49,703 nucleotides of DNA. It comes from Rhizobiaceae bacterium (GTDB lineage Bacteria; Pseudomonadota; Alphaproteobacteria; Rhizobiales; Rhizobiaceae). The notes below the pieces were generated by a model. That model was not told the DNA's origin and ran no database searches. It saw only the letters and a program-made list of their open reading frames with translations. The stretch covers positions 1 through 49,703 of the forward strand of contig JANQKQ010000014.1 of assembly GCA_028281105.1 (NCBI GenBank). Reading direction: 5' to 3'. A program made the position numbers and the translations under genes. The stretch's first letter is position 1; each line of letters begins with the position of its first letter. Below are positions 29,040-37,319 of the stretch, in pieces.

Positions 29040-29168
29040 CTGTATTCCTGTCGGCTGCCCGGTTTCTAGCCGCCAAAGATCGGGCGAGCACCCAATTCGC
29101 GGCACGGGCGGGTTGGAACCCGGTGACGGTAAAGTGTCCGGTGCAAATCTGGACGCCGGGATTGAGGA

Positions 29169-29197
29169 CAGATAAGAGGGGGGTGGCGCGATGTCAA
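29169..29197 (-). promoter_or_regulatory. Candidate promoter for secA
   Basis: On the minus strand a perfect -35 TTGACA (29192-29197) is followed after 17 bp by TATCTG (29169-29174). The -10 is a weak match. The leader to the secA ATG would be about 125 bases. Confidence 0.4.
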
Positions 29198-29276
29198 CGA
29201 CAAGCATTATCGCCGTTCCCTCTTCAAACAAACTCCATTTCCGCCCCCAACTCATTCACCCAAAAAGGAAAATTCC

Positions 29277-30155
29277 ATGCCCAGCGTGATCGCGAATTCG
29301 CTCCATGCAATGCGGACCGGCACCCTTGCGGCAGCGCTTGTGCTGATCGCCGCCGCATTTGCCGCGGGCACGTCGGCGCAAGCCCAGGATGCGGTCATCG
29401 CAAAGATCGGCGGCGTGGAGATCACGGAGCGCGAATTGGCGTTCGCGGAAGCCGATCTGGCGCAGCAATTCGCCCAGGTGCCGGCCGAGCACCGCCGCGC
29501 GGCGGTTATGAACGCGTTGATCGACATCAAGGTGCTGGCGCAGATGGCGGAAAAAGACGGGTTGGCGGAGACCCAGGCTTTCCGCGCGCGCATGGCGTTC
29601 CTGAAGGCGCGCGCGCTGCACAATTCCTACTTCCAGGACAAGGTGGTGGGCGCAGTCGGCGAAGCCGATCTCAAGGCCCGCTATGAGCAGGAAGTGGCGG
29701 CCGCCGACCCGCAGATGGAGATAAGCGCCCGCCACGTTCTGCTCGATACCGAGGAAGACGCGCGCGCCGTTATCGAAGAGTTGCAGGCAGGCGCCGACTT
29801 CGCCGAACTGGCCAAAAGCAAATCCACCGGCCCGTCGGCCAGTGACGGCGGCGATCTGGGTTATTTCGGTCGCAACCAGATGGTGCCGGAGTTCGAGCAG
29901 GCCGCGTTCGCGCTCGCCAAGGATGAATACACCACCGAGCCGGTCAAGACTCAGTTCGGCTGGCACGTCATCTTGAAGACCGACGAGCGGCCGGTCGAAG
30001 CGCCGGCTTTCGAAGCCGTTCGCGACCAGGTTCAGCAACTGGTCTATCGACAGAGATATGTGGATCTCACGGAAGCCGGGCGTACGCAGATCGAGGTCGA
30101 GGTCGTCGATCCGGATTTGAAAACGGCACTGGAGAACCTGGAAGCCAGCCGATAA
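29277..30155 (+). CDS. Periplasmic parvulin-type peptidyl-prolyl isomerase
   Basis: The 292-residue protein has a Sec signal peptide (hydrophobic [13 protein letters not shown], cleavage expected after SAQA). An N-terminal helical chaperone-like region with [16 protein letters not shown] follows. The parvulin domain is at about residues 140-245 ([48 protein letters not shown]). It resembles SurA/PpiC/PrsA-like folding factors, so a role in folding exported proteins is inferred. The position next to secA fits this and is common in Hyphomicrobiales. AAGGAAAATTCC before the ATG at 29277 is a good ribosome site. Confidence 0.92.
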   Translation: MPSVIANSLHAMRTGTLAAALVLIAAAFAAGTSAQAQDAVIAKIGGVEITERELAFAEADLAQQFAQVPAEHRRAAVMNALIDIKVLAQMAEKDGLAETQAFRARMAFLKARALHNSYFQDKVVGAVGEADLKARYEQEVAAADPQMEISARHVLLDTEEDARAVIEELQAGADFAELAKSKSTGPSASDGGDLGYFGRNQMVPEFEQAAFALAKDEYTTEPVKTQFGWHVILKTDERPVEAPAFEAVRDQVQQLVYRQRYVDLTEAGRTQIEVEVVDPDLKTALENLEASR

Positions 30156-30243
30156 ACTCCGCCGGTACCGACAACCTGGCCTGAGATCCCATCGGCGGAA
30201 CGCGATCGTGAAACCATCGCCGCATGTCCCCACACTGACTGCC

Positions 30244-30249
30244 TATAAT
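30244..30249 (+). promoter_or_regulatory. Perfect -10 element before argJ
   Basis: TATAAT at 30244-30249 lies 17 bp before the chosen argJ start. No recognisable -35 lies 16-18 bp upstream, so the promoter is tentative, and the transcript would have a very short leader. Confidence 0.25.
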
Positions 30250-30266
30250 TGCGCAGGAGCGACGGC

Positions 30267-31511
30267 TTGAACCCGAAACGCTCGCCCCTGGCGCCGGAAC
30301 ACATTGCCGACCTGCCGCCGATTACCGGCGTGCGGCTGGGCAGCGTGGCCGCCGGCATCAAATATCGCGACCGGACTGATTTGTGCGTCATCGCGTTCGA
30401 CCGACCTGCGCGGATCGCCGGTGTTTTCACTCAATCGAGATGTCCCGCCGCGCCTGTCGATTGGTGCCGAAAGCTGCAGGATGGGCAGTCGACGGCGCCG
30501 CGCGTGCGCTGCATCGTCGCCAACTCCGGTAACGCCAACGCGTTCACGGGCGAGCACGGGGCCCGCACGGTTCAGATGACAGTCGAGGCCGCGGCTCGGC
30601 AGTTCGGCTGCAATGAAGCCCAGGTCTTTGTCGCATCGACCGGGGTCATCGGCGAGCCCATGGATGCTTCAAAATTCGCTGACCATCTTGCGGCAGCCGA
30701 CCAGGCAGCCACCGGCGCCGGCTGGCTGGACGCAGCTCGCGCGATCATGACCACCGACACCTATCCCAAAGTCGCCAGCGTCGATTTCAAGGCCGGTGGC
30801 GTCAACTATCGCATCAACGGTATCGCGAAAGGGTCCGGCATGATCGCGCCGAACATGGCGACCATGCTGGCCTTCCTGGTAACCGATCTGCCGGTAGACC
30901 CGGCGATCCTGCGCCATAAGTTGGGGCGCGCCACAGCCGACAGCTTCAACGCCATCACCGTCGACAGCGACACCTCCACCAACGACACGGTGCTGCTCGC
31001 TTCAACCGCCGCCGACGGCGTTGAGACCATCACCGATCCGCGCGATGTCCGGCTGCGTTCGTTCGCCCGCGCGCTGAACCGGGTTTCGCAGGATCTGGCT
31101 ATGCAGATCGTGCGCGACGGCGAAGGCGCATCCAAGCTGGTGGAGATAGTGGTCGAGGGCGCAAAATCTAAGCAGTCCGCACGCAAGATCGCGTTCGCGG
31201 TCGCCAATTCGCCTCTGGTCAAGACCGCGGTCGCGGGTGAAGACGCCAACTGGGGCCGCATCGTCGGAGCGGTGGGCAAAGCCGGCGAACCGGCCGATCG
31301 CGACCGGCTGTCCATCTGGTTCGCCGATATCCGAGTGGCCCATGACGGCGCCCGCGACCCTGAATATGACGAGGAGGCAGCCTCGGCCGTGATGCGGCGC
31401 GAAGTCATTCCTATCCGCATCGATGTGGGCGTGGGCAGGGGCCGCGCGCGGGTATGGACCTGCGATCTGAGCCACGGCTATATCGACATCAATGCGGACT
31501 ATCGCAGTTGA
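30267..31511 (+). CDS. argJ: Glutamate N-acetyltransferase / amino-acid N-acetyltransferase
   Basis: ArgJ recycles the acetyl group from N-acetylornithine to glutamate in arginine synthesis, and bifunctional forms can also use acetyl-CoA. The 414-residue precursor has the self-cleavage site in [16 protein letters not shown], where the Thr after MA becomes the N-terminal nucleophile of the beta chain. [13 protein letters not shown] and [12 protein letters not shown] are also diagnostic, and the C-terminus [13 protein letters not shown] is typical. The start is TTG at 30267, with AGGAG at 30255-30259 seven bases before it; an in-frame TTG at 30249 would place the ribosome site inside the gene. 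It runs into the acetyltransferase gene. Confidence 0.95.
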   Translation: MNPKRSPLAPEHIADLPPITGVRLGSVAAGIKYRDRTDLCVIAFDRPARIAGVFTQSRCPAAPVDWCRKLQDGQSTAPRVRCIVANSGNANAFTGEHGARTVQMTVEAAARQFGCNEAQVFVASTGVIGEPMDASKFADHLAAADQAATGAGWLDAARAIMTTDTYPKVASVDFKAGGVNYRINGIAKGSGMIAPNMATMLAFLVTDLPVDPAILRHKLGRATADSFNAITVDSDTSTNDTVLLASTAADGVETITDPRDVRLRSFARALNRVSQDLAMQIVRDGEGASKLVEIVVEGAKSKQSARKIAFAVANSPLVKTAVAGEDANWGRIVGAVGKAGEPADRDRLSIWFADIRVAHDGARDPEYDEEAASAVMRREVIPIRIDVGVGRGRARVWTCDLSHGYIDINADYRS

Positions 31512-31519
31512 CCGCGGCC

Positions 31520-32284
31520 ATGGCATCCAATCTCGCCTGGATCAGGCAGCTGGAAGCGATCGCGTTTCGCTCGTTTCCCGCCACCTCGACTTTCTACGAT
31601 GGCACCTGGGCCATTCGCCTGACCGCTGGACACCCGGCCAAGCGGCTTAACTCGGTAACCCCGCTCGATCCTTCCGACACCGGCGACCTGTCGCTGCGCA
31701 TGACCAAGGCGCAACGGCGGTTCGAGAGCTTCGGCCGGCCGCTGGTGTTCCGCCTGTCGCCTCTGGCGCCACGGGCGTTGTCGCAGATGATGGACGAACT
31801 CGAATGGCCCACGTTCGAGGAGAGCCTGGTCATGTACGCCGACCTGGACGAACTGGATCTGGATGAGGGCATGGACCTGCTGCCGTTGAGTGACGTCGGC
31901 AAATGGGTCGACGCCTTCCTGGAACTGGGTTCGGAAGAAGCTTCGCGAAAACCCGGATTGGTCGAGATCATCCAGTCCATCTCCGGCGAAGTCGGGCTGT
32001 TCATGCGCCAGAATGCCGATGGCGGTCCGATCTCGGTGATGCGATGCGTGCACGACAACGAGCTCGTCGGCATCTTCGACGTGCTCACCCACCCGAACGA
32101 ACGCGGGCGCGGCCATGGCCGTCAACTGATGCTGAGCGGACTGAAATGGGCGCGCCTGTGCGGTGCGCGCAATGCATGGCTGCAGGTCGTCGCGAGCAAC
32201 GAAGCGGCGATCCGACTCTATCGCTCGCTGGGCTTCTATGAATCCTATCGCTACTGCTATCGCCGCCTGCCGCAAGAGACGTGA
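31520..32284 (+). CDS. GNAT-family N-acetyltransferase
   Basis: The C-terminal third of this 254-residue protein is a GNAT domain: VGIFDVLTHPNERGRGHGRQ holds the acetyl-CoA loop (R/Q-x-x-G-x-G/A type), and NEAAIRLYRSLGFYE is the usual motif B. The N-terminal two thirds resemble a degenerate second GNAT-like half (FRLSPLAPRALSQMMDELEW). The substrate is unknown. The ATG at 31520 is used; a TTG at 31508 overlaps the argJ stop as TTGA and would couple translation. The stop overlaps the mutT start. argJ-GNAT-mutT is a recurrent order in Hyphomicrobiales. Confidence 0.85.
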   Translation: MASNLAWIRQLEAIAFRSFPATSTFYDGTWAIRLTAGHPAKRLNSVTPLDPSDTGDLSLRMTKAQRRFESFGRPLVFRLSPLAPRALSQMMDELEWPTFEESLVMYADLDELDLDEGMDLLPLSDVGKWVDAFLELGSEEASRKPGLVEIIQSISGEVGLFMRQNADGGPISVMRCVHDNELVGIFDVLTHPNERGRGHGRQLMLSGLKWARLCGARNAWLQVVASNEAAIRLYRSLGFYESYRYCYRRLPQET

Positions 32285-32733
32285 CGCAGCGATCCCGGCG
32301 GGCACAAAACAGGCTCCGGACATTGGCCGAAAACCACCCCCTGCTCCTGGTGAGCGCCTGCGCGCTGGTCGATCCCGACAATCGGGTCCTGCTGGCGCAG
32401 CGGCCGCAGAGCAAGTCCATGGCGGGGCTGTGGGAGTTTCCCGGCGGGAAGGTGGAGGCCGGCGAGACCCCGGAAGCGGCCATCATCCGCGAGCTGGCCG
32501 AGGAACTCGACATCACCACCTGGCAATCCTGCCTGGCGCCGCTGGGTTTCGCCAGCCATGCCTATGACCGGTTCCACCTGGTGATGCTGTTATATGTGTG
32601 CCGCAAGTGGGAAGGCATCGCCCGCCCGCGCGAACACCAGGCGCTCAAATGGGTGCGGCCGACCGATATGCGCGACTACCCTATGCCGCCGGCCGACGAT
32701 CCGTTGATACCGGCGTTAATCGATCTTTTATGA
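32281..32733 (+). CDS. mutT: 8-oxo-dGTP diphosphatase MutT (Nudix hydrolase)
   Basis: MutT removes oxidised dGTP from the nucleotide pool. The 150-residue protein has a complete Nudix box at about residues 56-78 (GKVEAGETPEAAIIRELAEE with Glu62, Arg70, Glu71, Glu74 and Glu75). It also has MAGLWEFPGG before it and a C-terminal KWVRPTDMRDYPMPPADDPL, typical of MutT. It starts with GTG at 32281, overlapping the preceding stop in the form GTGA, so it is translationally coupled. Confidence 0.92.
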   Translation: MTQRSRRAQNRLRTLAENHPLLLVSACALVDPDNRVLLAQRPQSKSMAGLWEFPGGKVEAGETPEAAIIRELAEELDITTWQSCLAPLGFASHAYDRFHLVMLLYVCRKWEGIARPREHQALKWVRPTDMRDYPMPPADDPLIPALIDLL

Positions 32734-32761
32734 TTTGTTTCCAAATTGAAGTAAATTTTAA
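32716..32761 (+). promoter_or_regulatory. Two CtrA-like half-site pairs upstream of the pilin gene cluster
   Basis: TTAA-N7-TTTA (32716-32730, inside the end of mutT) and TGAA-N7-TTAA (32747-32761) each match seven of eight positions of the CtrA consensus. They lie before the small membrane-protein gene and the Flp pilin gene. The stretch is AT-rich, so chance matches are likely; treat as tentative. Confidence 0.25.
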
Positions 32762-32778
32762 ACGGATGCGATGGCCCG

Positions 32779-33090
32779 TTGAAAAACCCTGAAGAACGCC
32801 TGCCACGGTTCGCCGGACTGTTGGTCTCAGCCGCCCATGATGAGCGCGGCATGTCGCCCGTCCGGGTTGCGCTGGTCTTCGGTGCGCTCGCCGTCGCCGC
32901 GGCGATCTTGCTGACGCCCATCGTGGAGGAGGCCGGCTTTCGCTACGCCCGGACCGACGCCTATGGCGTTGACCAGGTCGTAACCGGATCGATCGGTACG
33001 GCGCAGAAACGGCGCTACCGACTGCAGAAAAGCGTGCTGCACCCGGGCGAACGGCGCTTGTGCATGCGCGACCAGGAGTTCGGCTGCTGA
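32779..33090 (+). CDS. Small single-pass membrane protein of unknown function
   Basis: The 103-residue frame starts with TTG (32779); an internal ATG at 32851 would give 79 residues. One hydrophobic segment is clear (VRVALVFGALAVAAAILLTP, about residues 28-47). The C-terminal half is charged and ends with two cysteines (LCMRDQEFGC). I do not recognise the family. The pilin gene starts 72 bp later on the same strand, so the two may be coexpressed. Codon use resembles its neighbours. No ribosome site clearly decides the start. Confidence 0.5.
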   Translation: MKNPEERLPRFAGLLVSAAHDERGMSPVRVALVFGALAVAAAILLTPIVEEAGFRYARTDAYGVDQVVTGSIGTAQKRRYRLQKSVLHPGERRLCMRDQEFGC

Positions 33091-33162
33091 GAGGCGGACG
33101 GGCGGGCTTGCGACAGCAACGGAACACTGCCGGATTATGACCGGCGAGCGGGATGCTCGACC

Positions 33163-33315
33163 ATGTGGAAACGCTTCATCACCGACAACCGTGCCACGAC
33201 CGCCATCGAGTATGCGCTAATTGCCTCGCTGATCGCTCTGCTTGTTATCGGCGGCGCTACGTCGATCGGCAACAAGACCAACACGCAATTGCAGTCCATA
33301 TCCTCCGAATTCTAG
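33163..33315 (+). CDS. Flp/Fap-type (type IVb) pilin
   Basis: The 50-residue product begins MWKRFITDNRATTAIEYALI and continues ASLIALLVIGGATSIGN, the compact pattern of Flp pilins of tad systems: a short basic leader, a TAIEY motif and a hydrophobic helix. By alignment with Caulobacter PilA, the prepilin peptidase should cut after Ala11, leaving Thr at +1 and Glu16 as the conserved +5 glutamate. Ala replaces the commoner Gly at -1. A two-strand-rich tail of Asn, Thr and Ser ends at the TAG at 33313-33315. No tad, cpa or prepilin peptidase gene is in the window, so this is an orphan pilin locus here. Confidence 0.88.
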   Translation: MWKRFITDNRATTAIEYALIASLIALLVIGGATSIGNKTNTQLQSISSEF

Positions 33316-33334
33316 GCGGTTGCCGCCGGCGCCT

Positions 33335-34237
33335 TCAGCGCTTTGTCTTTTCGCTACCCAGAGCCTCCGACAACGAATGGGTGGCGCTGCCCGGTTTCAG
33401 CGGCTTTTGCTGGCTTGCGTCGGGTGCCCATCCGGCCACATGGACCAGATTGAAGGTGGCGCGCACCCGGCCTTCATCATCACCATACTGGTCGCGATAG
33501 ATCTGCTCGGCGCGCTCGAACAGCCGGCGATGGGGCGCCTTGCCTGGCTGGGTAAGCGCGCTCGTCGCTCCCATCGCCCGCAGATCGGCGATGAGTGCGC
33601 TCATCGACGGGTAGCGCGCGCTCACGGTCTCCGCGTCGGCCACCGGCAGGGCGAAACCGGCGCGCATCACAAGCGCGCCCGCTTGCCGCACGTCAATGAA
33701 CGGATCGACCCGCGCGGATGCGCCGCCGGTCAATTCCAGCTCCGCCTGCATCAGGCTGTCGCGCAACTCCGCCAGGGTGCCGTCCCCCAACAAGGTGCCC
33801 ATGAACAGCCCGTCGGCCGCCAGCGCGCGGCGAATCTGCACGAGCATCCCGGGGACATCATCGCACCAATGCAGCCCGAATACGGACATGGCGAAGTCGA
33901 TCCCATCGGCATCGATCGGCAAGACGGATCGGTCGGCTGGCTTAACGACGATCCGCTGTCGATCTCCGGCATTCATGGCGGCGCACACTGCCGAGGTCTC
34001 ATATCTTGCTACAAACTCCACGCGGCCCGAACCCGCCACGAGTTCTGCGGCAACCGGCGAAAAGGAGAACAAGTCCACCCCGCGCGAGAATTGCCGGTTG
34101 GTGGCGCCAACCCGCGCCGCGATATCGTCGCCCGCGCGCTCGGTCAGGAATTCGGCGTCGTGGCGGCCGATCCGCAGCGCGCGCAACTGGTGTGCTGCCA
34201 CGCGCCGCTGGTTGAACAGTGGAGGTGAAGGCGTCAT
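33335..34237 (-). CDS. NDUFAF5-like SAM-methyltransferase-fold protein
   Basis: The 300-residue protein aligns, from memory, with human NDUFAF5 and its bacterial relatives along most of its length: SVFGLHWCDDVPGMLVQIRR (119-138), FMGTLLGDGTLAELRDSLMQ, ARVDPFIDVRQAGALVMRAG and the C-terminal YRDQYGDDEGRVRATFNLVH. NDUFAF5 helps assemble respiratory complex I by modifying an arginine of the NDUFS7 subunit. The SAM-binding motif I, normally DLGCGxG, reads VDLFSFSP (54-61) here with no glycine, so SAM binding may be lost or altered. The ATG at 34237 is chosen from the family start LFNQRRVAAHQLRA. It is divergent from the comF-like gene. Confidence 0.8.
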   Translation of the reverse strand: MTPSPPLFNQRRVAAHQLRALRIGRHDAEFLTERAGDDIAARVGATNRQFSRGVDLFSFSPVAAELVAGSGRVEFVARYETSAVCAAMNAGDRQRIVVKPADRSVLPIDADGIDFAMSVFGLHWCDDVPGMLVQIRRALAADGLFMGTLLGDGTLAELRDSLMQAELELTGGASARVDPFIDVRQAGALVMRAGFALPVADAETVSARYPSMSALIADLRAMGATSALTQPGKAPHRRLFERAEQIYRDQYGDDEGRVRATFNLVHVAGWAPDASQQKPLKPGSATHSLSEALGSEKTKR

Positions 34238-34288
34238 GATCGCGTGATAGCCCACGGCGTGGGCGCTAGCAATTTGGCGGGCCGCGAC

Positions 34289-35083
34289 ATGCTCCCATCC
34301 CAAGCGCCGAAGCACTTAGCCGCAACGGCAACCCGGTTCGCGCAGGGCGTCTTTGCGCGCGCCTGCGACATGCTGGTGCCGCCCGCCTGCATGCTGTGTG
34401 AAACGCGCACCGGCGACCAGGGCGGTCTGTGCGGGCCGTGCTGGTCGGCCCTGCCGCTGATCGAGCGGCCGTACTGCGAGCAGCTTGGTACTCCGTTCGG
34501 CGTAGACCTGGGTGAGGGTGCATTGTGTGCGGAAGCGATTGCCAATCCGCCTCCGTTTGCGCGTCTTCGTGCGGTCATGGTCTATGGGGACGCTGCGCGC
34601 AAACTGGTGAGCGGGCTGAAGTTCTCCGACCGCACCGATCTGGCGCCTTGGATGGCGCGATGGATGGTGCGGGCCGGCGGTGAGCTGGTCGAACAGGCGG
34701 ATCTGATGGTTCCGATCCCGCTCCATGCGCGCCGCCTGGCCTCGCGCCGCTACAACCAGTCGGCGGAACTGGCCCGTGCGATTGCCCGACAGACCGGCTT
34801 GCGGTTCCAACCGTTGGCGCTCGCCCGCGCGCGATACACGCCGCCGCAGATCGGCCTTTCGACCACCGCGCGCGACCGCAACGTACGCGGCGCCTTCCGC
34901 GTGCCGCAGCAATATCGCTCCCACATCGAGGGTCGCCGGGTCCTGCTGATCGACGATGTCTACACCTCCGGCGCCACCGCCAAGGCGGCAACCCGGGCGT
35001 TGAAACGCGCCGGCGCGGCCGAGGTCGCCGTGCTGGCCTTCGCAAAAGTGACTGGTGCAAAAGTCGGCGGCGGCATTATATGA
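34289..35083 (+). CDS. ComF-family phosphoribosyltransferase-like protein
   Basis: The 264-residue protein has the ComF layout: an N-terminal zinc-ribbon-like cysteine set (PPACMLCETRTGDQGGLCGPCW), a central YGDAARKLVSGLKFSDR, VPIPLHARRLASRRYNQSAE, and a C-terminal phosphoribosyltransferase loop VLLIDDVYTSGATAKA. ComF is needed for DNA uptake in some competent bacteria, but most proteobacterial copies have no proven role. The ATG at 34289 is used; a GTG at 34244 would add 15 residues. It is divergent from the NDUFAF5-like gene, with 51 bp between starts. Confidence 0.88.
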   Translation: MLPSQAPKHLAATATRFAQGVFARACDMLVPPACMLCETRTGDQGGLCGPCWSALPLIERPYCEQLGTPFGVDLGEGALCAEAIANPPPFARLRAVMVYGDAARKLVSGLKFSDRTDLAPWMARWMVRAGGELVEQADLMVPIPLHARRLASRRYNQSAELARAIARQTGLRFQPLALARARYTPPQIGLSTTARDRNVRGAFRVPQQYRSHIEGRRVLLIDDVYTSGATAKAATRALKRAGAAEVAVLAFAKVTGAKVGGGII

Positions 35084-35123
35084 GCGGTCAATAGCCGCCT
35101 ACAGCGGCCAAAGGAGCCCTTTT

Positions 35124-35981
35124 TTGCGCGTTGCATGCCTACAGATGCGCAGTGGCGTGTCGATCGACGCCAACCTGCAAACTCTGAGCGAACTGGTGGC
35201 CCAGGCCGCCGGCGAGGGTGCGCGCTATGTGCAAAGCCCGGAAATGACGTCGATCCTGGAGCGCAATCCCAAGCGGCTGTTTTCGCAGATTGGACCGGAT
35301 CGCGACAATCCGACATTCACCGTTGCTGCCCGGCTGGCGCGCGAGCATGGCATCTGGCTGCATCTGGGCTCGGTCGCGGTCGATCTGGAAAACGGCAGAG
35401 CCGCCAACCGCGCGGCCCTGTTCTCGCCGGCCGGCGAGCGGGTGGCGTCCTACGACAAGATGCACATGTTCGACGTCGATCTGGATGGCGGCGAGAGCTG
35501 GCGGGAGTCGGCGGTCTACCAGCCAGGAGCGCGCTCGGTGACGGTCGACGCCGGCGAATTTCGGCTCGGCCTGTCGATCTGCTACGACCTGCGCTTTCCC
35601 CATCTGTATCGCCATCAAGCCAAGGCCGGCGTACAGATCCTTACCTGTCCGGCGGCGTTTACCCGACAGACGGGCGAAGCCCACTGGCATGCGCTGTTGC
35701 GTGCCAGGGCGATCGAAAATGGCGCGTTCGTGATCGCCGCCGCCCAGGGTGGCGAACATGAAGACGGCCGAACGACCTACGGTCATTCACTGATTGTTAA
35801 CCCTTGGGGCGAGATCATCGCCGAACTGGGCCATGACGAGCCCGGCGTGCTGACTGCCGACCTCGATCTGTCCCAGGTAGAGCGCGCGCGCTCGAAGATT
35901 CCGAGCCTGAAGAGCGACACCGGTTTTGCGGTCGAGAACATCGAAGTCGAGACCGCCCGGGCCGGTTCGAAAACCGCATGA
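35124..35981 (+). CDS. Nitrilase-superfamily carbon-nitrogen hydrolase (NIT2/omega-amidase-like)
   Basis: The 285-residue protein has the catalytic triad of the nitrilase superfamily: Glu40 (QSPEMT), Lys112 (YDKMHMFDVDL) and Cys153 (SICYDLRFPHLY). The sequence is closest to the NIT1/NIT2 branch, which includes omega-amidase and deaminated-glutathione amidase; repair of deaminated glutathione is a fair guess. The start is TTG at 35124, seven bases after AAGGAG (35111-35116); the frame runs further upstream into the comF region without support. Its stop overlaps the next start (ATGA). Confidence 0.9.
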   Translation: MRVACLQMRSGVSIDANLQTLSELVAQAAGEGARYVQSPEMTSILERNPKRLFSQIGPDRDNPTFTVAARLAREHGIWLHLGSVAVDLENGRAANRAALFSPAGERVASYDKMHMFDVDLDGGESWRESAVYQPGARSVTVDAGEFRLGLSICYDLRFPHLYRHQAKAGVQILTCPAAFTRQTGEAHWHALLRARAIENGAFVIAAAQGGEHEDGRTTYGHSLIVNPWGEIIAELGHDEPGVLTADLDLSQVERARSKIPSLKSDTGFAVENIEVETARAGSKTA

Positions 35982-36409
35982 TCAAATTCTCGCTCACCTG
36001 TGATCACGGCCACGAGTTCGAAGGCTGGTTCGGCGACAATGACGACTTCGCCCGCCAGAACAAGCGCGGCTTCATCACCTGCCCGGTCTGCTCGTCGGAC
36101 AAGATCGAAAAATCGCTGATGGCGCCAGCGGTCTCAACCGCCCGCAAGCGCGACGAGAAGGTCCGGCTGGCCTCGGTGCGCGCGCACCAGGCGCACATGG
36201 CCGATCAGCTCAAGCAGTTGCGCAAGCATGTGGAGGCGAACGCCGAGAATGTGGGTGAGAAATTTCCCGAGGAAGCGCGCAAGATTCACTATGGCGAGGT
36301 CGAGGCGCGCGGCATCTACGGCAAGGCTTCAATGCACGAGGCGGCCGAGTTGATCGAAGAGGGCGTCGGCGTCGTGCCTCTGCCGGACCTGCCCGAGGAT
36401 AAGAACTGA
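35978..36409 (+). CDS. DUF1178 family protein
   Basis: The 143-residue protein starts MIKFSLTCDHGHEFEGWFGD and contains CPVCSSDKIEKSLMAPAVST, a zinc-ribbon-like pattern of paired cysteines (Cys8, and the CPVC pair). The C-terminal half is helical and charged. DUF1178 proteins are common in alphaproteobacteria and have no known function. It overlaps the nitrilase-family gene by four bases (ATGA), and the pair recurs in Hyphomicrobiales, so a shared role is likely. It converges on ubiG, 16 bp away. Confidence 0.88.
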   Translation: MIKFSLTCDHGHEFEGWFGDNDDFARQNKRGFITCPVCSSDKIEKSLMAPAVSTARKRDEKVRLASVRAHQAHMADQLKQLRKHVEANAENVGEKFPEEARKIHYGEVEARGIYGKASMHEAAELIEEGVGVVPLPDLPEDKN

Positions 36410-36425
36410 AATCCGGGCCCGACCG

Positions 36426-37172
36426 CTATTTGGGTCTTCGCGCCAGAACCATGTAATTGACGTCCATGTCCCGGGACCGCGCCCAACGGTCGGTGAGCGG
36501 ATTGTAGAACACGCCGGTGCGGTCGGTCACCTCAAGGCCGGCGGCGGTGAGCGGCCTTTCCAATTCATCAGGCCGCACCAGCTTGTCGTAGTCGTGCGTG
36601 CCTCTCGGCAGCCAGCCCAACACGTTTTCGGCCATGAAGATGGCCAGCGCTCTCGCCTTGAACGTGCGGTTGATGGTGGCGACGAACATCAGCCCGCCCG
36701 GCCGCACCATGGACGAGCAGGCGTCGATGAACAGGCTCACATCGGCGACATGCTCGACCACTTCCATGTTCAGCACGGCGTCGAAGGTCTCACCGGCTTC
36801 GGCCAGCGCTTCGGCAGTGGTGGCGCGATAGTCGATCGCAAGCCCGCTTTGCTCGGCGTGCAACCGGGCGACCTCGACATTGACCGATGAAGCGTCCGCG
36901 CCGACCACCTCTGCTCCCAGCCGGGCCATCGGCTCGGCGAGCAGGCCGCCACCGCAGCCGATATCGAGCAGCCGCAGGCCGGCAAACGCCCGCGGGTCGG
37001 CGAGATCGCGATCGAAATTCTCGCAGACCTTCTCCTTGATGTAATGCAGGCGAACGGGGTTGAACTTGTGTAACGGGCGAAACTTGCCGGATGGGTCCCA
37101 CCACTCATCCGCAATCGCCGAGAACCGGGCGATTTCGTCGGCGTCGATGGTCGTTTGCTGATTGGCGCTCAT
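36426..37172 (-). CDS. ubiG: Ubiquinone biosynthesis O-methyltransferase UbiG
   Basis: UbiG carries out both O-methylations of ubiquinone synthesis at the cytoplasmic membrane face. The 248-residue protein has [19 protein letters not shown] (17-35) and the SAM motif [11 protein letters not shown] (68-78). [10 protein letters not shown] and the C-terminal [20 protein letters not shown] are also present, all diagnostic of UbiG. The ATG at 37172 gives the normal start. It is divergent from lysC, a common arrangement in Hyphomicrobiales. Confidence 0.96.
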   Translation of the reverse strand: MSANQQTTIDADEIARFSAIADEWWDPSGKFRPLHKFNPVRLHYIKEKVCENFDRDLADPRAFAGLRLLDIGCGGGLLAEPMARLGAEVVGADASSVNVEVARLHAEQSGLAIDYRATTAEALAEAGETFDAVLNMEVVEHVADVSLFIDACSSMVRPGGLMFVATINRTFKARALAIFMAENVLGWLPRGTHDYDKLVRPDELERPLTAAGLEVTDRTGVFYNPLTDRWARSRDMDVNYMVLARRPK

Positions 37173-37225
37173 TGCTTGGCCTGAACCTAATAGGTGTACC
37201 CGATGGCCGGCTGCCTGGCCGTTTG

Positions 37226-37254
37226 TTGCAGGACCAGGTCAAGTCGGCTATGGA
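37226..37254 (+). promoter_or_regulatory. Candidate promoter for lysC
   Basis: TTGCAG (37226-37231) and TATGGA (37249-37254) are 17 bp apart and about 65 bp before the lysC ATG. Confidence 0.4.
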
Positions 37255-37319
37255 GGCGGCGCATTTCCGGCGATTTTGCAGACCTCCCTTACACCATCGC
37301 AATTGAATTGGCATCTGCC

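Noticed and set aside
29040-29276. A tRNA-like phrase (GGTTGGAACCCGG) between secA and the parvulin gene
   Set aside because: No acceptor, D or anticodon arms can be folded around it at the right spacing.
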